The translations under genes and the position numbers were made by a program. 64,000 nt of DNA, from contig JAKOTU010000089.1 of NCBI GenBank assembly GCA_029776155.1, positions 17,805-81,804 on the forward strand, in the 5' to 3' direction. This DNA comes from Bacillota bacterium. GTDB lineage: Bacteria; Bacillota; Limnochordia; Darwinibacteriales; Darwinibacteriaceae. Shown piece by piece: positions 34,352 through 43,046 of this stretch (positions are counted from its first letter, which is position 1; the number at the start of each line of letters is the position of its first letter). Under the pieces are notes generated by a model that was given only the letters and a program-made list of their open reading frames with translations, was not told where the DNA came from and did no database searches.

Positions 34352-35865
34352 TTTGCCTTCACCTGCTTTCCATCAAGCTGATTGCTTTCCCCAAACATGG
34401 CACCCATAATCGCGGTGCTTGCGGTTGTCTCCACATCAAACTCCCCAGTCTTCCGGCCTTCGTAGATGGTAATCACCCTGTTGCTGCAGCGCAGAAGCTC
34501 AGTCAAGTCGGAAGAAACCAGAATGATACCCACTCCCCGCTGCTCGGCGAGGGTTTTCATAATGCGGTAGATCTCCACCTTGGCACCAACGTCAATTCCC
34601 TTGGTTGGTTCATCAAAAATGAGGATGCGCGGTGTGGTGTTCATGGCCCGCCCAATGATGGCCTTCTGCTGATTGCCACCGCTGAGGAAGCGGATGGGCT
34701 GCTCCAGGGAGGGCGTTTTCACAGCATAGTCCTCCACTACCTGCTGGGCGATCTGCTTTTCTTTGCGGCCGTTCACCACAAACAGATTGGTTACCTGGTC
34801 CATAAGGGAAACGGTAATGTTGTCTTTTACGCTGAGCAGCTCCAAAATGCCGTGCTGCTTGCGCTCTTCAGGCAAATAGACCAGGCCGCTGCTTATGGAG
34901 CGTGTGGTGCTGCCCAGGGCAAACGGCTGGCCGCCCAAGGTAACGCGGCCGCCGCGGGCGGGCAGAAAGCCAAAGAGGGTCTGCATAATCTCGCTGCGGC
35001 CTGACCCCACCAGTCCCGCGAAGCCCAACACCTCACCTGCACGCAGCTGGAAACTGACACCGGAAAACCCGAGGCCCGATAGGTCCTGGACATCCAGCAG
35101 AACCTCTTGAGAAGGCGACTCTGGGCGAAAGACCGTATCTTCGGTGATCTCCTTGGCAGTCATGTGCTCAATAATCCACTGCCGGGAAACTTGATCTATG
35201 GTGGAATAAGCAACTTTGACACCGTTGCGTAATACGGTCATCTCATCGCAGATTTCCATCAGCTCATCGAGCTTATGAGAAATAAAAATAATGGCTTTAC
35301 CCTCGTTTTTCAATTCCCGCATGACGGAGAACAACCGCTCCGTTTCCGCGGTTGTCAGACTTGTGGTAGGTTCATCTAGAACGAGGATCTCGAAATATTT
35401 GCTGACGGCAGCCCGTGCAATCTGCAGCAGCTGCTGATTGGACACGGAGATATCCTTGACCAAATCGGTGGGTTCGGCACTAATTTTGAATTTGTCCAGC
35501 CAGACACGGGCTTCCCTGAACATTCTTCTGCGATTAACTACAAAGCCCTCAAAACCAGTGCGGTCAAAGGGCATAAACAGATTCTCAGCCACGGTCATGT
35601 GGTTGAACAAGTCTAATTCTTGGGGTACATACGCGAGTTTGCGGAACAGCGGTGAAGCCCCATGGACCTCTTCGCCTTCAATAATCACTTTACCCTGATC
35701 GGGCGTATAGACCCCGGTCAAAATCTTAATCAGTGTGCTCTTGCCCGCTCCGTTTTCTCCAACAATTCCGTGAATGCTGCCTGCTTGGAATGAAACATCC
35801 ACATTGTCCAGAGCAACAACTCCTGGGAAGACTTTGGTGATGCCGCGTGCCTCGAGCAGAATCAT
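34348..35865 (-). CDS. CUT2 ABC sugar transporter ATPase (T4)
   Basis: Tandem ATPase of about 505 residues. Domain 1: GENGAGKST, ISVSNQQ, LVLDEPTTS. Domain 2: GLVGSGRSE, LSGGNQQKA, LIFDEPTKGIDVGAK, with the catalytic Glu retained. The start is ATG at 35865 behind AAAGGAG; the frame is open to 35907 across the intercistronic hairpin but without homology there. Confidence 0.92.
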   Translation of the reverse strand: MILLEARGITKVFPGVVALDNVDVSFQAGSIHGIVGENGAGKSTLIKILTGVYTPDQGKVIIEGEEVHGASPLFRKLAYVPQELDLFNHMTVAENLFMPFDRTGFEGFVVNRRRMFREARVWLDKFKISAEPTDLVKDISVSNQQLLQIARAAVSKYFEILVLDEPTTSLTTAETERLFSVMRELKNEGKAIIFISHKLDELMEICDEMTVLRNGVKVAYSTIDQVSRQWIIEHMTAKEITEDTVFRPESPSQEVLLDVQDLSGLGFSGVSFQLRAGEVLGFAGLVGSGRSEIMQTLFGFLPARGGRVTLGGQPFALGSTTRSISSGLVYLPEERKQHGILELLSVKDNITVSLMDQVTNLFVVNGRKEKQIAQQVVEDYAVKTPSLEQPIRFLSGGNQQKAIIGRAMNTTPRILIFDEPTKGIDVGAKVEIYRIMKTLAEQRGVGIILVSSDLTELLRCSNRVITIYEGRKTGEFDVETTASTAIMGAMFGESNQLDGKQVKAN

Positions 35866-35882
35866 GGACAGCACTCCTTTCA

Positions 35883-35914
35883 CGAGAATGTGGAGTAAAA
35901 ACTCCACATTCTCG
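35883..35914 (-). promoter_or_regulatory. Perfect intercistronic hairpin after T4 binding-protein gene
   Basis: Perfect 14-bp stem, arms CGAGAATGTGGAGT (35883-35896) and ACTCCACATTCTCG (35901-35914), 4-base loop. It lies 20 bases past the binding-protein stop. It can stop 3' exonucleases or terminate some transcripts, leaving more binding-protein message than ATPase/permease message. Confidence 0.75.
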
Positions 35915-35934
35915 AATCGAACCTAGTCAAAAGA

Positions 35935-36876
35935 CTATTCGGACTGATAGGTGTCGAGGTTGTCTCTGGTGATGATGGCGATACCAGTGTCGATGGTCTT
36001 GGGCAGAGGCATGCCTTCCCGAGCCAGCCACATGGACAGTACGGTCCACTGACCCTGCAGGTAGGGCTTGGTGGAGGAGGAGGAGTCAACTACGCCTTCC
36101 TCGATGAGGACGAGCAGCTGATCCAAATCGTCCATACCTACCGAGAGAACCCGGCCGGCACGTCCGGCTTCACGGATAGCAAGGCCGATACCGATGGGGC
36201 CAGCGGCGTTGCAGGAGAGGAAGCCGTCCAGGTCGGGATGGGCAGCGAGGATAGCAGCAGCCTGCTGTTGAGCAGTCTCGATATCGTCATTGTCGATACC
36301 TTCGGCTACGATCTCGATGCCAGGATACTTGGCCAGGGTAGCCTTGTGGGCTTCATAGCGGATGCGGTGGTTCGGAGCGGTGGGAACGCCTTGCATAATG
36401 GCCACTTTACCTTTGCCGCCCAGGAGCTCAACGAGCCTTTCAGCAGCAATGGCAGCCTGCTCAGCAAAGTCGTTACCGATGCTCAGCAGACCGAGATCCG
36501 CCGGAGCCTCAGAGTCGAAGATCACAACGGGAATGCCCAAGCCCATAACGGACTCGATTACAGCCCTGTTGCCATCGCCATCGAGAAGGTCAACGGCGAT
36601 ACCATCAGGACGGGTGGCAGCAGCTTGCTCAATGATGTTGTTCTGCATGACAACATCTGCTACCGAAGGAGCACGATAGTCGATGATGAACTCCTTGCCA
36701 GTCTGTTGAGACAGGAACTCGGCCATCTGGAGAGCACCCTCGTGCACCTTGTCAAACCACGGGTGTACTACCTTGGGAACAATTACGAACCTGTAAGAAT
36801 CTTTCGCATAGGCAGCTGGTCCTACCAGAGCGATGAGGAGCAGTGCCAAGAGAGCAAATGCTAAAGTCTTTTTCAT
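35935..36876 (-). CDS. CUT2 ABC sugar-binding protein (T4)
   Basis: Periplasmic binding protein of about 313 residues. The ATG at 36876 lies behind GGGAGG and starts a signal peptide MKKTLAFALLALLLIALVG with cleavage near AYA-KDS and no lipobox. The mature domain begins FVIVPKVVHPWFDKVHEGA, with DGIAVDLLDGDGN, FDSEAP and LSCNAAGPIGIGLAIREAG. First gene of the tetrulose-like operon. The ligand is probably a C4 or branched C5 sugar/polyol if the downstream enzymes are read correctly. Confidence 0.92.
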   Translation of the reverse strand: MKKTLAFALLALLLIALVGPAAYAKDSYRFVIVPKVVHPWFDKVHEGALQMAEFLSQQTGKEFIIDYRAPSVADVVMQNNIIEQAAATRPDGIAVDLLDGDGNRAVIESVMGLGIPVVIFDSEAPADLGLLSIGNDFAEQAAIAAERLVELLGGKGKVAIMQGVPTAPNHRIRYEAHKATLAKYPGIEIVAEGIDNDDIETAQQQAAAILAAHPDLDGFLSCNAAGPIGIGLAIREAGRAGRVLSVGMDDLDQLLVLIEEGVVDSSSSTKPYLQGQWTVLSMWLAREGMPLPKTIDTGIAIITRDNLDTYQSE

Positions 36877-37368
36877 TACTGAACCTCCCTCAAGTATTAG
36901 TGAACCGTCCACGACATTCCTTCCCAACAACTAGACCTTTTTGCCCTTCTCTAACCCCGCGGCCTCACCCCCAGACTACAAGTGTACTCAGGCATACTTG
37001 CCAGTTCTTGCTATTAGTAAGAAGATTAACAATTCATCCGGGGCAGGAGAAGCCCCAGTGGACCACCTTAGTTATTACTCCCCCCAACTGCATACTCCTG
37101 CAACGATTTCCAGAAAACATACATCGCCACAAAAGCTTGGGGATCAACCAGTTGAGAGTAAGAAAATTTTCTTGTTTTGTCCACTGAACTTCTATTCTAC
37201 AAGTGAACATTTACTCCTGCTCCGATTCTACTTACTGCGCCCCCTCCCAGCCCCCCCTTTCCACACTCTCCCTGTTGACTTCGCTTCCCCCCGCCAGGTG
37301 CCCCCAAGACATGGGGATCACCGGCGCTGAGACTCTGCATCCCTTAACAACACTTACCATCTAAAAGA

Positions 37369-37400
37369 ACGCCAAAAGACGCCAAGGGACGCCAAAGGGG
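37369..37400. repeat. Three ACGCCAA direct repeats, 10-base period
   Basis: ACGCCAA begins at 37369, 37379 and 37389, each one helical turn apart, about 220 bases upstream of the GntR gene. Possibly an activator site or a slippage product. Confidence 0.6.
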
Positions 37401-37581
37401 CAGCAAAGCCCTGGAGCGGTTCTTAACATTCTCTTTCAGATCTGATAGCACAGCAATTACGCGAAACACAAACTCGCTTGCAATATTTATACAGATTTTC
37501 GACAAATACGGGGAGCGAGGGTCTATGGGACAGTTTGCGGCGTCCGAAATTAACGCAGTAAACTCGTATCACAGATATCCT

Positions 37582-37595
37582 ATCAAATATTTGAT
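37582..37595. promoter_or_regulatory. Perfect palindrome upstream of gntR-family gene
   Basis: ATCAAATATTTGAT is a perfect 14-bp inverted repeat ending 24 bases before the GntR start codon, a likely autoregulatory operator. Confidence 0.55.
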
Positions 37596-37619
37596 TTTGT
37601 TAGGGAAGGAGTTATCCTG

Positions 37620-38357
37620 TTGAGCAACGCCGCCAAATTCAAAGCCTCATCCGAACATGTGGAATCCAAGTGCATGAAAGTGAGAACGCTCTCCGAAGCC
37701 GTCATGGAGCAGATCGGCCAGTGGATCTTCGATGGTACCCTGGCCAAGGGGCAGCGCATCGTCTTGAAAAAGGTCGCGGATGAACTGGGCGTAAGCGAGA
37801 TGCCCGTGCGCGAGGCTTTGAAAATGCTGGAGGCTCAGGGCTTAGTGGAATCGGTCCCCTACCGCGGTGCTTGGGTGCGGGAGCTCTCTCCAGAGGACAT
37901 TGAAGAACTGTACATGCTCAGGGAGCTTTTGGAAAGCAAGGCAGCGGAAGTGGCCGTGATGCGCATGACCCCAGAGGAACTGGCCCATTTAGAACACCTG
38001 GCCCAAGTAGTGGAAGAATCCATCGACGCTGGGGATTCCCTCTGGTACTTCCAGGCCAATCAGGAGTTTCATTTTGCCTTCTACTCCGCCTCCAAACTTA
38101 GACACGTCTGTGAACACATTCGGAGCATCTGGCGCTCCTTAGCCTACTACCGCCTGGTCCATTCCACTCCATTTATGATCGAATACGCCCGGGAAGAACA
38201 CAAGCAGTACCTAGATGCTGCCCGCAGAAGGGATCCTGACAAGATCAAACAGCTGGTAAGTGAGAGTTTACGTCAGCACGCTGCCGTTTTAGTAGAGAAA
38301 TACAAGACGCACAACACCAATAACGGTGCGACATCCGCGCGAGTCAAGGGGAGGTGA
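37620..38357 (+). CDS. GntR-family transcriptional regulator, FCD (FadR) subfamily
   Basis: 245-residue regulator with an N-terminal winged helix-turn-helix (about residues 20-90: LKKVADELGVSEMPVREALKMLEAQGLVES) and an all-helical FCD ligand domain with the metal/carboxylate-site histidines in NQEFHFAFY, EEHKQYLDA and LRQHAAVL. FCD regulators typically sense sugar acids and related carboxylates, often through a bound metal ion. The TTG start is behind AAGGAG. It lies just before the T5/RLP operon, which it probably controls, and has a palindrome next to its own start. Confidence 0.92.
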   Translation: MSNAAKFKASSEHVESKCMKVRTLSEAVMEQIGQWIFDGTLAKGQRIVLKKVADELGVSEMPVREALKMLEAQGLVESVPYRGAWVRELSPEDIEELYMLRELLESKAAEVAVMRMTPEELAHLEHLAQVVEESIDAGDSLWYFQANQEFHFAFYSASKLRHVCEHIRSIWRSLAYYRLVHSTPFMIEYAREEHKQYLDAARRRDPDKIKQLVSESLRQHAAVLVEKYKTHNTNNGATSARVKGR

Positions 38358-38441
38358 GAAATGGGGACAAAGGGCAGGCGATTGATTGAGCACACGGCAT
38401 ACCAAAAACAATAAACCACAACTTACGGAGGTATCAGCCTA

Positions 38442-39470
38442 ATGACTAAGCGCTGCATGGTAGCATTGCTGGCAGCCCTCGCGGTTCTGTTCGGTGCTGT
38501 AGTAGGGTTTGCAGCAGAAACGTTTGACTATCCCATCACCGGACTGGGTTGGGAAGTGACAACCGATGTCAAAGCCAATGAGAATTATGTTCTAGCCTGT
38601 GTAGTCAAAAACGCCGTCAACCCCTACATGATCAAACAGCTCGAAGGTATGGAAGTCGCCGCCAAACTGATGGGCTTCACCGCCATCACCTTGGCCCCCG
38701 GCAAAGCTGACAACATCGAAGAACAGGTCAGCCTGATCGAAGACCTCCTGCTGCGCGGCGTGGACGGTATTGTGATCCATCCCTCCGACTCCAACGGTAT
38801 CGTTCCCGCAGTGGAAGCCGCGGTAGCCCAGGGCGTGCCTGTAGTCACCATCGGTACCCCAGCCAATACCGATCTCACCTTTATGCGCACCGGCGTTGAC
38901 TACCGTGAAACGGGCTATGTGATCGGCAAATGGGTTGCCGAAGAACTGGGCGGCAAAGGCAACGTGATCATCCTGGAAGGTCCGCCCCAGGCCGAGAACG
39001 CCATTGAAAGGCTCCGGGGCATTGAGGAAGCCTTCGCCGAGTATCCCGAAATCAAGATTATCGCTTCCCAAACCGCCAACTTCAGGCGTGTTGAGGGCAT
39101 GCAGGTTATGGAAAACCTGCTCCAGCGCTTCCGCCAGGTAGATGCGGTGATCGGCTGCAACGACGAAATGGCCATGGGCGCCGTTATGGCCATTGAAGCC
39201 GCCGGCAGAGACCGGGAAGGCATCATCATCGCCGGCTTTGACGCCAACCAGGATGCCTGCAACGCCATCGCCGAAGGCAGAATGCATGTGACCTACAACA
39301 CCGACCCCATGTCCAGCGCCATCGCGGCCGCTGCTTACCTGGTCATGTACCTGAACGATGGAACCCTGCCCCCTGCGGCCTTCGTACCCTACCCCGCAGC
39401 AGTACACGAACCGCTGGTAACACGGGAGAACATCCAATACTTCATGGAACACCAGGCTTGGTGGAAGTAG
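38442..39470 (+). CDS. CUT2 ABC sugar-binding protein (T5)
   Basis: 342-residue periplasmic binding protein. A signal peptide (VALLAALAVLFGAVVGFAAE, no lipobox) is followed by a typical RbsB-like domain: VLACVVKNAVNPYMIKQLEG, DGIVIHPSDSNGIVPAVEAA, DAVIGCNDEMAMGAVMAIEA and IIIAGFDANQDA. ATG start behind ACGGAGG. It follows GntR by 84 bases and begins the transport part of the operon that ends with the RuBisCO-like protein. Ligand unknown; a sugar acid, lactone or branched sugar would fit the enzymes. Confidence 0.93.
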   Translation: MTKRCMVALLAALAVLFGAVVGFAAETFDYPITGLGWEVTTDVKANENYVLACVVKNAVNPYMIKQLEGMEVAAKLMGFTAITLAPGKADNIEEQVSLIEDLLLRGVDGIVIHPSDSNGIVPAVEAAVAQGVPVVTIGTPANTDLTFMRTGVDYRETGYVIGKWVAEELGGKGNVIILEGPPQAENAIERLRGIEEAFAEYPEIKIIASQTANFRRVEGMQVMENLLQRFRQVDAVIGCNDEMAMGAVMAIEAAGRDREGIIIAGFDANQDACNAIAEGRMHVTYNTDPMSSAIAAAAYLVMYLNDGTLPPAAFVPYPAAVHEPLVTRENIQYFMEHQAWWK

Positions 39471-39494
39471 TTTGCAGGCCTAGCCAAGGGCTGT

Positions 39495-39518
39495 GGATTG
39501 GAGCTTCGGCTCCAATCC
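39495..39518 (+). promoter_or_regulatory. Intercistronic UUCG hairpin after T5 binding-protein gene
   Basis: Perfect 10-bp stem GGATTGGAGC/GCTCCAATCC capped by a TTCG tetraloop, 24 bases past the binding-protein stop and before the ATPase ribosome binding site. No T-run. A very stable element of the mRNA-protecting type. Confidence 0.75.
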
Positions 39519-39546
39519 CGCCCCTGGGCTTGGAGGAGGTTAGAAA

Positions 39547-41079
39547 ATGACGCAACGCCCAGTTGTTCAGATGAAAGGCATCAGCAAGTACTTCCCCGGG
39601 GTGAAAGCCCTGGATGATGTGAGCGTTGATATTTACCCGGGGGAAGTACATGTCCTCATTGGTGAAAACGGTGCTGGTAAAAGTACCCTCTCCAAGATTC
39701 TCATGGGCATCTACACCGCCAGCAGCGGCGAGATCCTCGTGGATGGGCAGCAGGTGAACATCTCCTCCCCATCCGTGGCCAGAGCCCACGGCATTGGGGG
39801 AGTGCACCAAGAGTTCATGCTCGTCCCCTGGCTCAATGTGGCCCAGAACATTTTCTTGAACCGGGAGCCGCGCTGGAAAAACACCTTCCTCATCGATCAC
39901 TCCGCCATGCACCGGCAGAGCAGGGAGCTGCTCAGCTCCTTAGGTGTGGACATCGATACCCGCCTGCCCATCCGCAGGCTTGGCACCGCCCAGCAGCAGA
40001 TGGTGGAAATCGCCAAGGCCTTAGAGCAGAAACTGCGCGTCTTTATCCTGGATGAACCCACCGCGGTGCTCAGCGCCAGGGAAGTGGAACTCCTCTTCAA
40101 GCAGGTCAGGCGCATGAAGGAAGAGGGCGTAGCCATAGTGTACATCTCCCACCGCCTGCAGGAGATCCGGGAAATCGGGGACCGGGTCACGGTGCTGCGG
40201 GACGGTAAGCACGTCACCACCTGCCCCTTAAGCGAAGTAACCGATGATGAGCTGGTGCGGCTCATGGTTGGCCGCAACATCTCCCTGATGTATCCCCGCC
40301 ACCGCCGGGAACCTGGGGCGGAAGTGCTGGCAGTTTCTAACTTGTGTGTGAAAAACGGACCGCAAAACATCAACCTCAAGGTGCACAGCGGCGAGATTGT
40401 GGGCATTGCGGGCCTGGTCGGTTCCGGCCGCACTGAACTGGCCCGAGCTGTTTTTGGCATCGACCCCATTGAAAAAGGAGAAGTCCGCCTCTACGGACAA
40501 CCCGTCAAGCCCCAATCACCCAACCAGATGGTCAAACGGGGTATGGGCCTGCTGCCGGAAGACCGCAAACAGTATGGTCTGGCCCTGCGCAACAGTGTGG
40601 CCCAGAACACGGTCATGGCCAGCCTGCGCCAGCGCTTCCCTAAAGGGATCATCAGTGAGCGCAAGATCCATGAACTGGCGGGCACCTACGTGGAGAAGCT
40701 GCACATCGCCACCCCCCACGTGCGGCGCACCGTGGGCTATCTCAGCGGCGGCAATCAGCAGAAAGTGGTCCTGGCCAAGTGGCTCGATACCGAATCTGGG
40801 TTTTTGATCTTCGATGAGCCGACGCGCGGGATTGACGTGGGCGCCAAAGTGGAAGTGCACACCCTCATGGACCAACTGGTACAGCAGGGAACTGGCATCC
40901 TTATGATTTCCTCCGATTTACCAGAAGTGCTCGGCATGAGCGACCGCATTTATGTTATGTACGAAGGCCGTATCGTAGGCCATTTTACGCACGAAGAGGC
41001 AACCCAGGAGAAGGTAGCTTCTCTCATGCTAGGAGTGGGGGTGAAGGGCAATGGTCGAGCTCAAAGGACGGCAGGTTAG
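39547..41079 (+). CDS. CUT2 ABC sugar transporter ATPase (T5)
   Basis: 510-residue tandem ATPase. Domain 1: GENGAGKST, LGTAQQQ, FILDEPTAV. Domain 2: GLVGSGRTE, LSGGNQQKV, LIFDEPTRGIDVGAK. ATG start behind GGAGGAGG. Its 3' end overlaps the first T5 permease by 29 bases in a different frame, a sign of translational coupling. Confidence 0.93.
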   Translation: MTQRPVVQMKGISKYFPGVKALDDVSVDIYPGEVHVLIGENGAGKSTLSKILMGIYTASSGEILVDGQQVNISSPSVARAHGIGGVHQEFMLVPWLNVAQNIFLNREPRWKNTFLIDHSAMHRQSRELLSSLGVDIDTRLPIRRLGTAQQQMVEIAKALEQKLRVFILDEPTAVLSAREVELLFKQVRRMKEEGVAIVYISHRLQEIREIGDRVTVLRDGKHVTTCPLSEVTDDELVRLMVGRNISLMYPRHRREPGAEVLAVSNLCVKNGPQNINLKVHSGEIVGIAGLVGSGRTELARAVFGIDPIEKGEVRLYGQPVKPQSPNQMVKRGMGLLPEDRKQYGLALRNSVAQNTVMASLRQRFPKGIISERKIHELAGTYVEKLHIATPHVRRTVGYLSGGNQQKVVLAKWLDTESGFLIFDEPTRGIDVGAKVEVHTLMDQLVQQGTGILMISSDLPEVLGMSDRIYVMYEGRIVGHFTHEEATQEKVASLMLGVGVKGNGRAQRTAG

Positions 41080-42004
41080 CCTGGGCAGCATTCCGCCTGT
41101 GATCTGGATGACTCTGTTTTTGATCGTGGTGTACAGCATCTTTGCTCCAGGGTTTTTGTCCGGGAGAAATGCGCTGAATATTGCCATCCAAGCCGCTCCC
41201 CTGTTCGTGGTGTCCATCGGCATGACCATGATCATTCTTACCGAAGGGATTGACCTCTCCTTAGGTTTTGTGGCCGGCCTGGCAGGCGTGGTAACCTCCT
41301 TAATGCTCCAGGCAGGTCATCCGGTGGCCTTAGCCATCCTGGGCGGATTAGCTAGCGGCACCCTGTGCGGCCTTGTCAACGGCTTTTTGGTGTCCATCGC
41401 CTCACTCCCCACTTTCATCGCCACCTTAGGCGTGGGCAGCGTGGCCTACGGCATCGGACTCATCGCCACTGGGGGACGCTCCATTCCTGCCCTGCAGGAA
41501 TCGTTCCGGTTCATCTTCCAAGGTTCGGTTTTGGGTATACGCATGCCCATCGTCATCGCCCTGGTGGTCTTTGGGGTAACCTACGTGTTCATGCACTTCA
41601 CAGCCTACGGACGCAATGTGGTGGGCCTGGGAGGCAACCCCCAAGCCCTGCGCACCGCCGGTGTGAATATTGAGCTGGCCCGCTTGCTGGTGTAGGTGTA
41701 CGGGGGCCTGTTGGCAGCCGTGGGCGGACTTATGGTGGCCGCCCGCACCGCCTCGGGCTACGCGGCAGCCCAAGAAGGCTGGCACTTTGAAGCCATCGCC
41801 GCCACCGTGGTGGGCGGAACCTCCTTTAGGGAGGGCCGGGGGCGCATCGCTAACACCATTTTAGGCGTGCTCCTCATCAGCGTGCTCCGCAACGGCTTGA
41901 ATATCGCCGGTGTCCACAACATGTACCAATACGGCTTGATTGGCGTTACCGTCGTTACAGCCATCGTCTTAGATGTGCTCTTCACCAAAGCACGGGACAG
42001 ATAG
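41051..42004 (+). pseudogene. CUT2 ABC sugar permease (T5 permease 1), split by an in-frame amber codon
   Basis: Reading one frame from the ATG at 41051, the protein runs 214 codons to a TAG at 41693-41695 and then continues without frame change to 42004. Together the two parts give one normal permease of about 317 codons. Motifs on both sides fit: TEGIDLSLGFVAGLAG and GRNVVGLGGNPQALRTAG before, and VVGGTSFREGRG after the stop. The stop replaces an aromatic position (relatives read V-Y or T-Y at that helix start); a Tyr codon to TAG change would suffice. The second part could restart at the adjacent GTG. It may be a true nonsense mutation, a sequencing error or suppressed. Confidence 0.8.
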
Positions 42005-42017
42005 GGGGTGTACAAAG

Positions 42018-43004
42018 TTGAAGGAACAGCGCATCGCTCTAGCGCAGGGACGCTGGACCCTGGAAAAGTTTGACCTCCGCCGCTACCTCCCCTCCTTAAT
42101 CCGCTGGTTTGTCCTGGTGGGTTTGGTGGTGGTGTTGACCATCCTCAATGAATACTTCTTCACCTGGAACAACATTATCAATGTGCTGCGCCAGGCAACC
42201 ATTCTGACCATAGTCTCGGTGGGCCTCACCACCGTGCTGCTCACAGGCGGCATGGATCTTTCCGTGGGCGGAACCATGGCCCTGGTGGGCTGCCTCGCGG
42301 CCCAACTCATGAAGGCAGGTGTGCCCATTCCCCTGGCGGTGGTGATCGGTTTGGCCGCGGCCTGTCTGGTGGGACTGCTCAACGGGATCCTGGTGGGAAC
42401 TTTGGATCTGCCTCCCTTCGTGGCTACCTACGGTACCTATTGGATTACGGAAGGCGCGGCCATGATCCTCATGCGGGGAGCGATCATTTTCGGACTGCCC
42501 AGGAGCTTCCGCATTGTGGGCACAGGCTATGTGGGAGCCATTCCCGTCCCCGTGATCATCACCGCCGTCCTGATCGTGCTGGGGCACCTTTTCCTCACTA
42601 AAACCGCAGCCGGGCGCGACATCTACTTCGTCGGCTCCAACCGGGACGCGGCCTATTACTCCGGCGTCCGGGTTAGAAAGACCCTGCTCTCGGTGTACGT
42701 GTTCAGCGCCTTAATGGCTGGAATTGCCGGTCTGATCATGACCGCCCGCCTCGATGCGGCGCAGGCTGGTATGGGCCAGCCCTTCGTGCTCCAGGGCGTG
42801 GCAGCGGTGATTATGGGCGGCACCTCCCGGATTGGCGGCGAAGGCGGCATCCCCGGTTCTGTGATTGGAGCCATGATCCTGACCCTGGTGGTTAACGGCA
42901 TGAATCTTTTGGGCGTGTCCTCACTGGCCCAGACACTTGTGGTTGGCTTGGTAATTCTGTTTGCTGTCAGCCTGGATCAGCTGAGGCTGCGGTGGACAGA
43001 TTAG
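42018..43004 (+). CDS. CUT2 ABC sugar permease (T5 permease 2)
   Basis: Permease of about 328 residues. The frame is open from 41973, but the TTG at 42018 behind AGGGGGTG is the likely start and follows the broken permease by 13 bases. Motifs: TGGMDLSVGGTMALVG, GRDIYFVGSNRDAAYYSG and AVIMGGTSRIGGEG. If permease 1 is dead, this intact copy might still form a homodimer, so the system need not be inactive. Confidence 0.9.
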   Translation: MKEQRIALAQGRWTLEKFDLRRYLPSLIRWFVLVGLVVVLTILNEYFFTWNNIINVLRQATILTIVSVGLTTVLLTGGMDLSVGGTMALVGCLAAQLMKAGVPIPLAVVIGLAAACLVGLLNGILVGTLDLPPFVATYGTYWITEGAAMILMRGAIIFGLPRSFRIVGTGYVGAIPVPVIITAVLIVLGHLFLTKTAAGRDIYFVGSNRDAAYYSGVRVRKTLLSVYVFSALMAGIAGLIMTARLDAAQAGMGQPFVLQGVAAVIMGGTSRIGGEGGIPGSVIGAMILTLVVNGMNLLGVSSLAQTLVVGLVILFAVSLDQLRLRWTD

Positions 43005-43046
43005 GTAATACCAAAATCTACATTATATAAGGAGGATGTACACAGT

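Larger units (their letters stand above)
36877..37619. promoter_or_regulatory. 743-base divergent intergenic region
   Basis: Largest gap in the window, between the T4 operon (leftward) and the GntR-T5 operon (rightward). Frames of about 115-130 codons in it lack any recognisable feature and I do not call them. It contains a pyrimidine-rich stretch near 37230-37300, three ACGCCAA repeats with 10-base spacing (37369-37395) and a perfect 14-bp palindrome at 37582-37595. Promoters for both operons should be here. Confidence 0.5.

Noticed and set aside
36843..37330. Two overlapping plus-strand frames of 114 and 129 codons in the large intergenic region
   Set aside because: Translations are Pro/Ser/Thr-rich, mutually overlapping, without motif or good start context; treated as non-coding.
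37369..37400. CRISPR or minisatellite array
   Set aside because: Only three 7-base units with 3-base spacers; far too short for a CRISPR array.
38592..39452. 286-codon minus-strand frame opposite the T5 binding protein
   Set aside because: Antisense shadow of a clear binding-protein gene; Gly/His-rich with no family features.
41690..41698. Pyrrolysine or selenocysteine-style readthrough at the T5 permease TAG
   Set aside because: Pyrrolysine is not expected in a sugar permease helix, and there is no recoding element that I can see; nonsense mutation or sequencing error is simpler.
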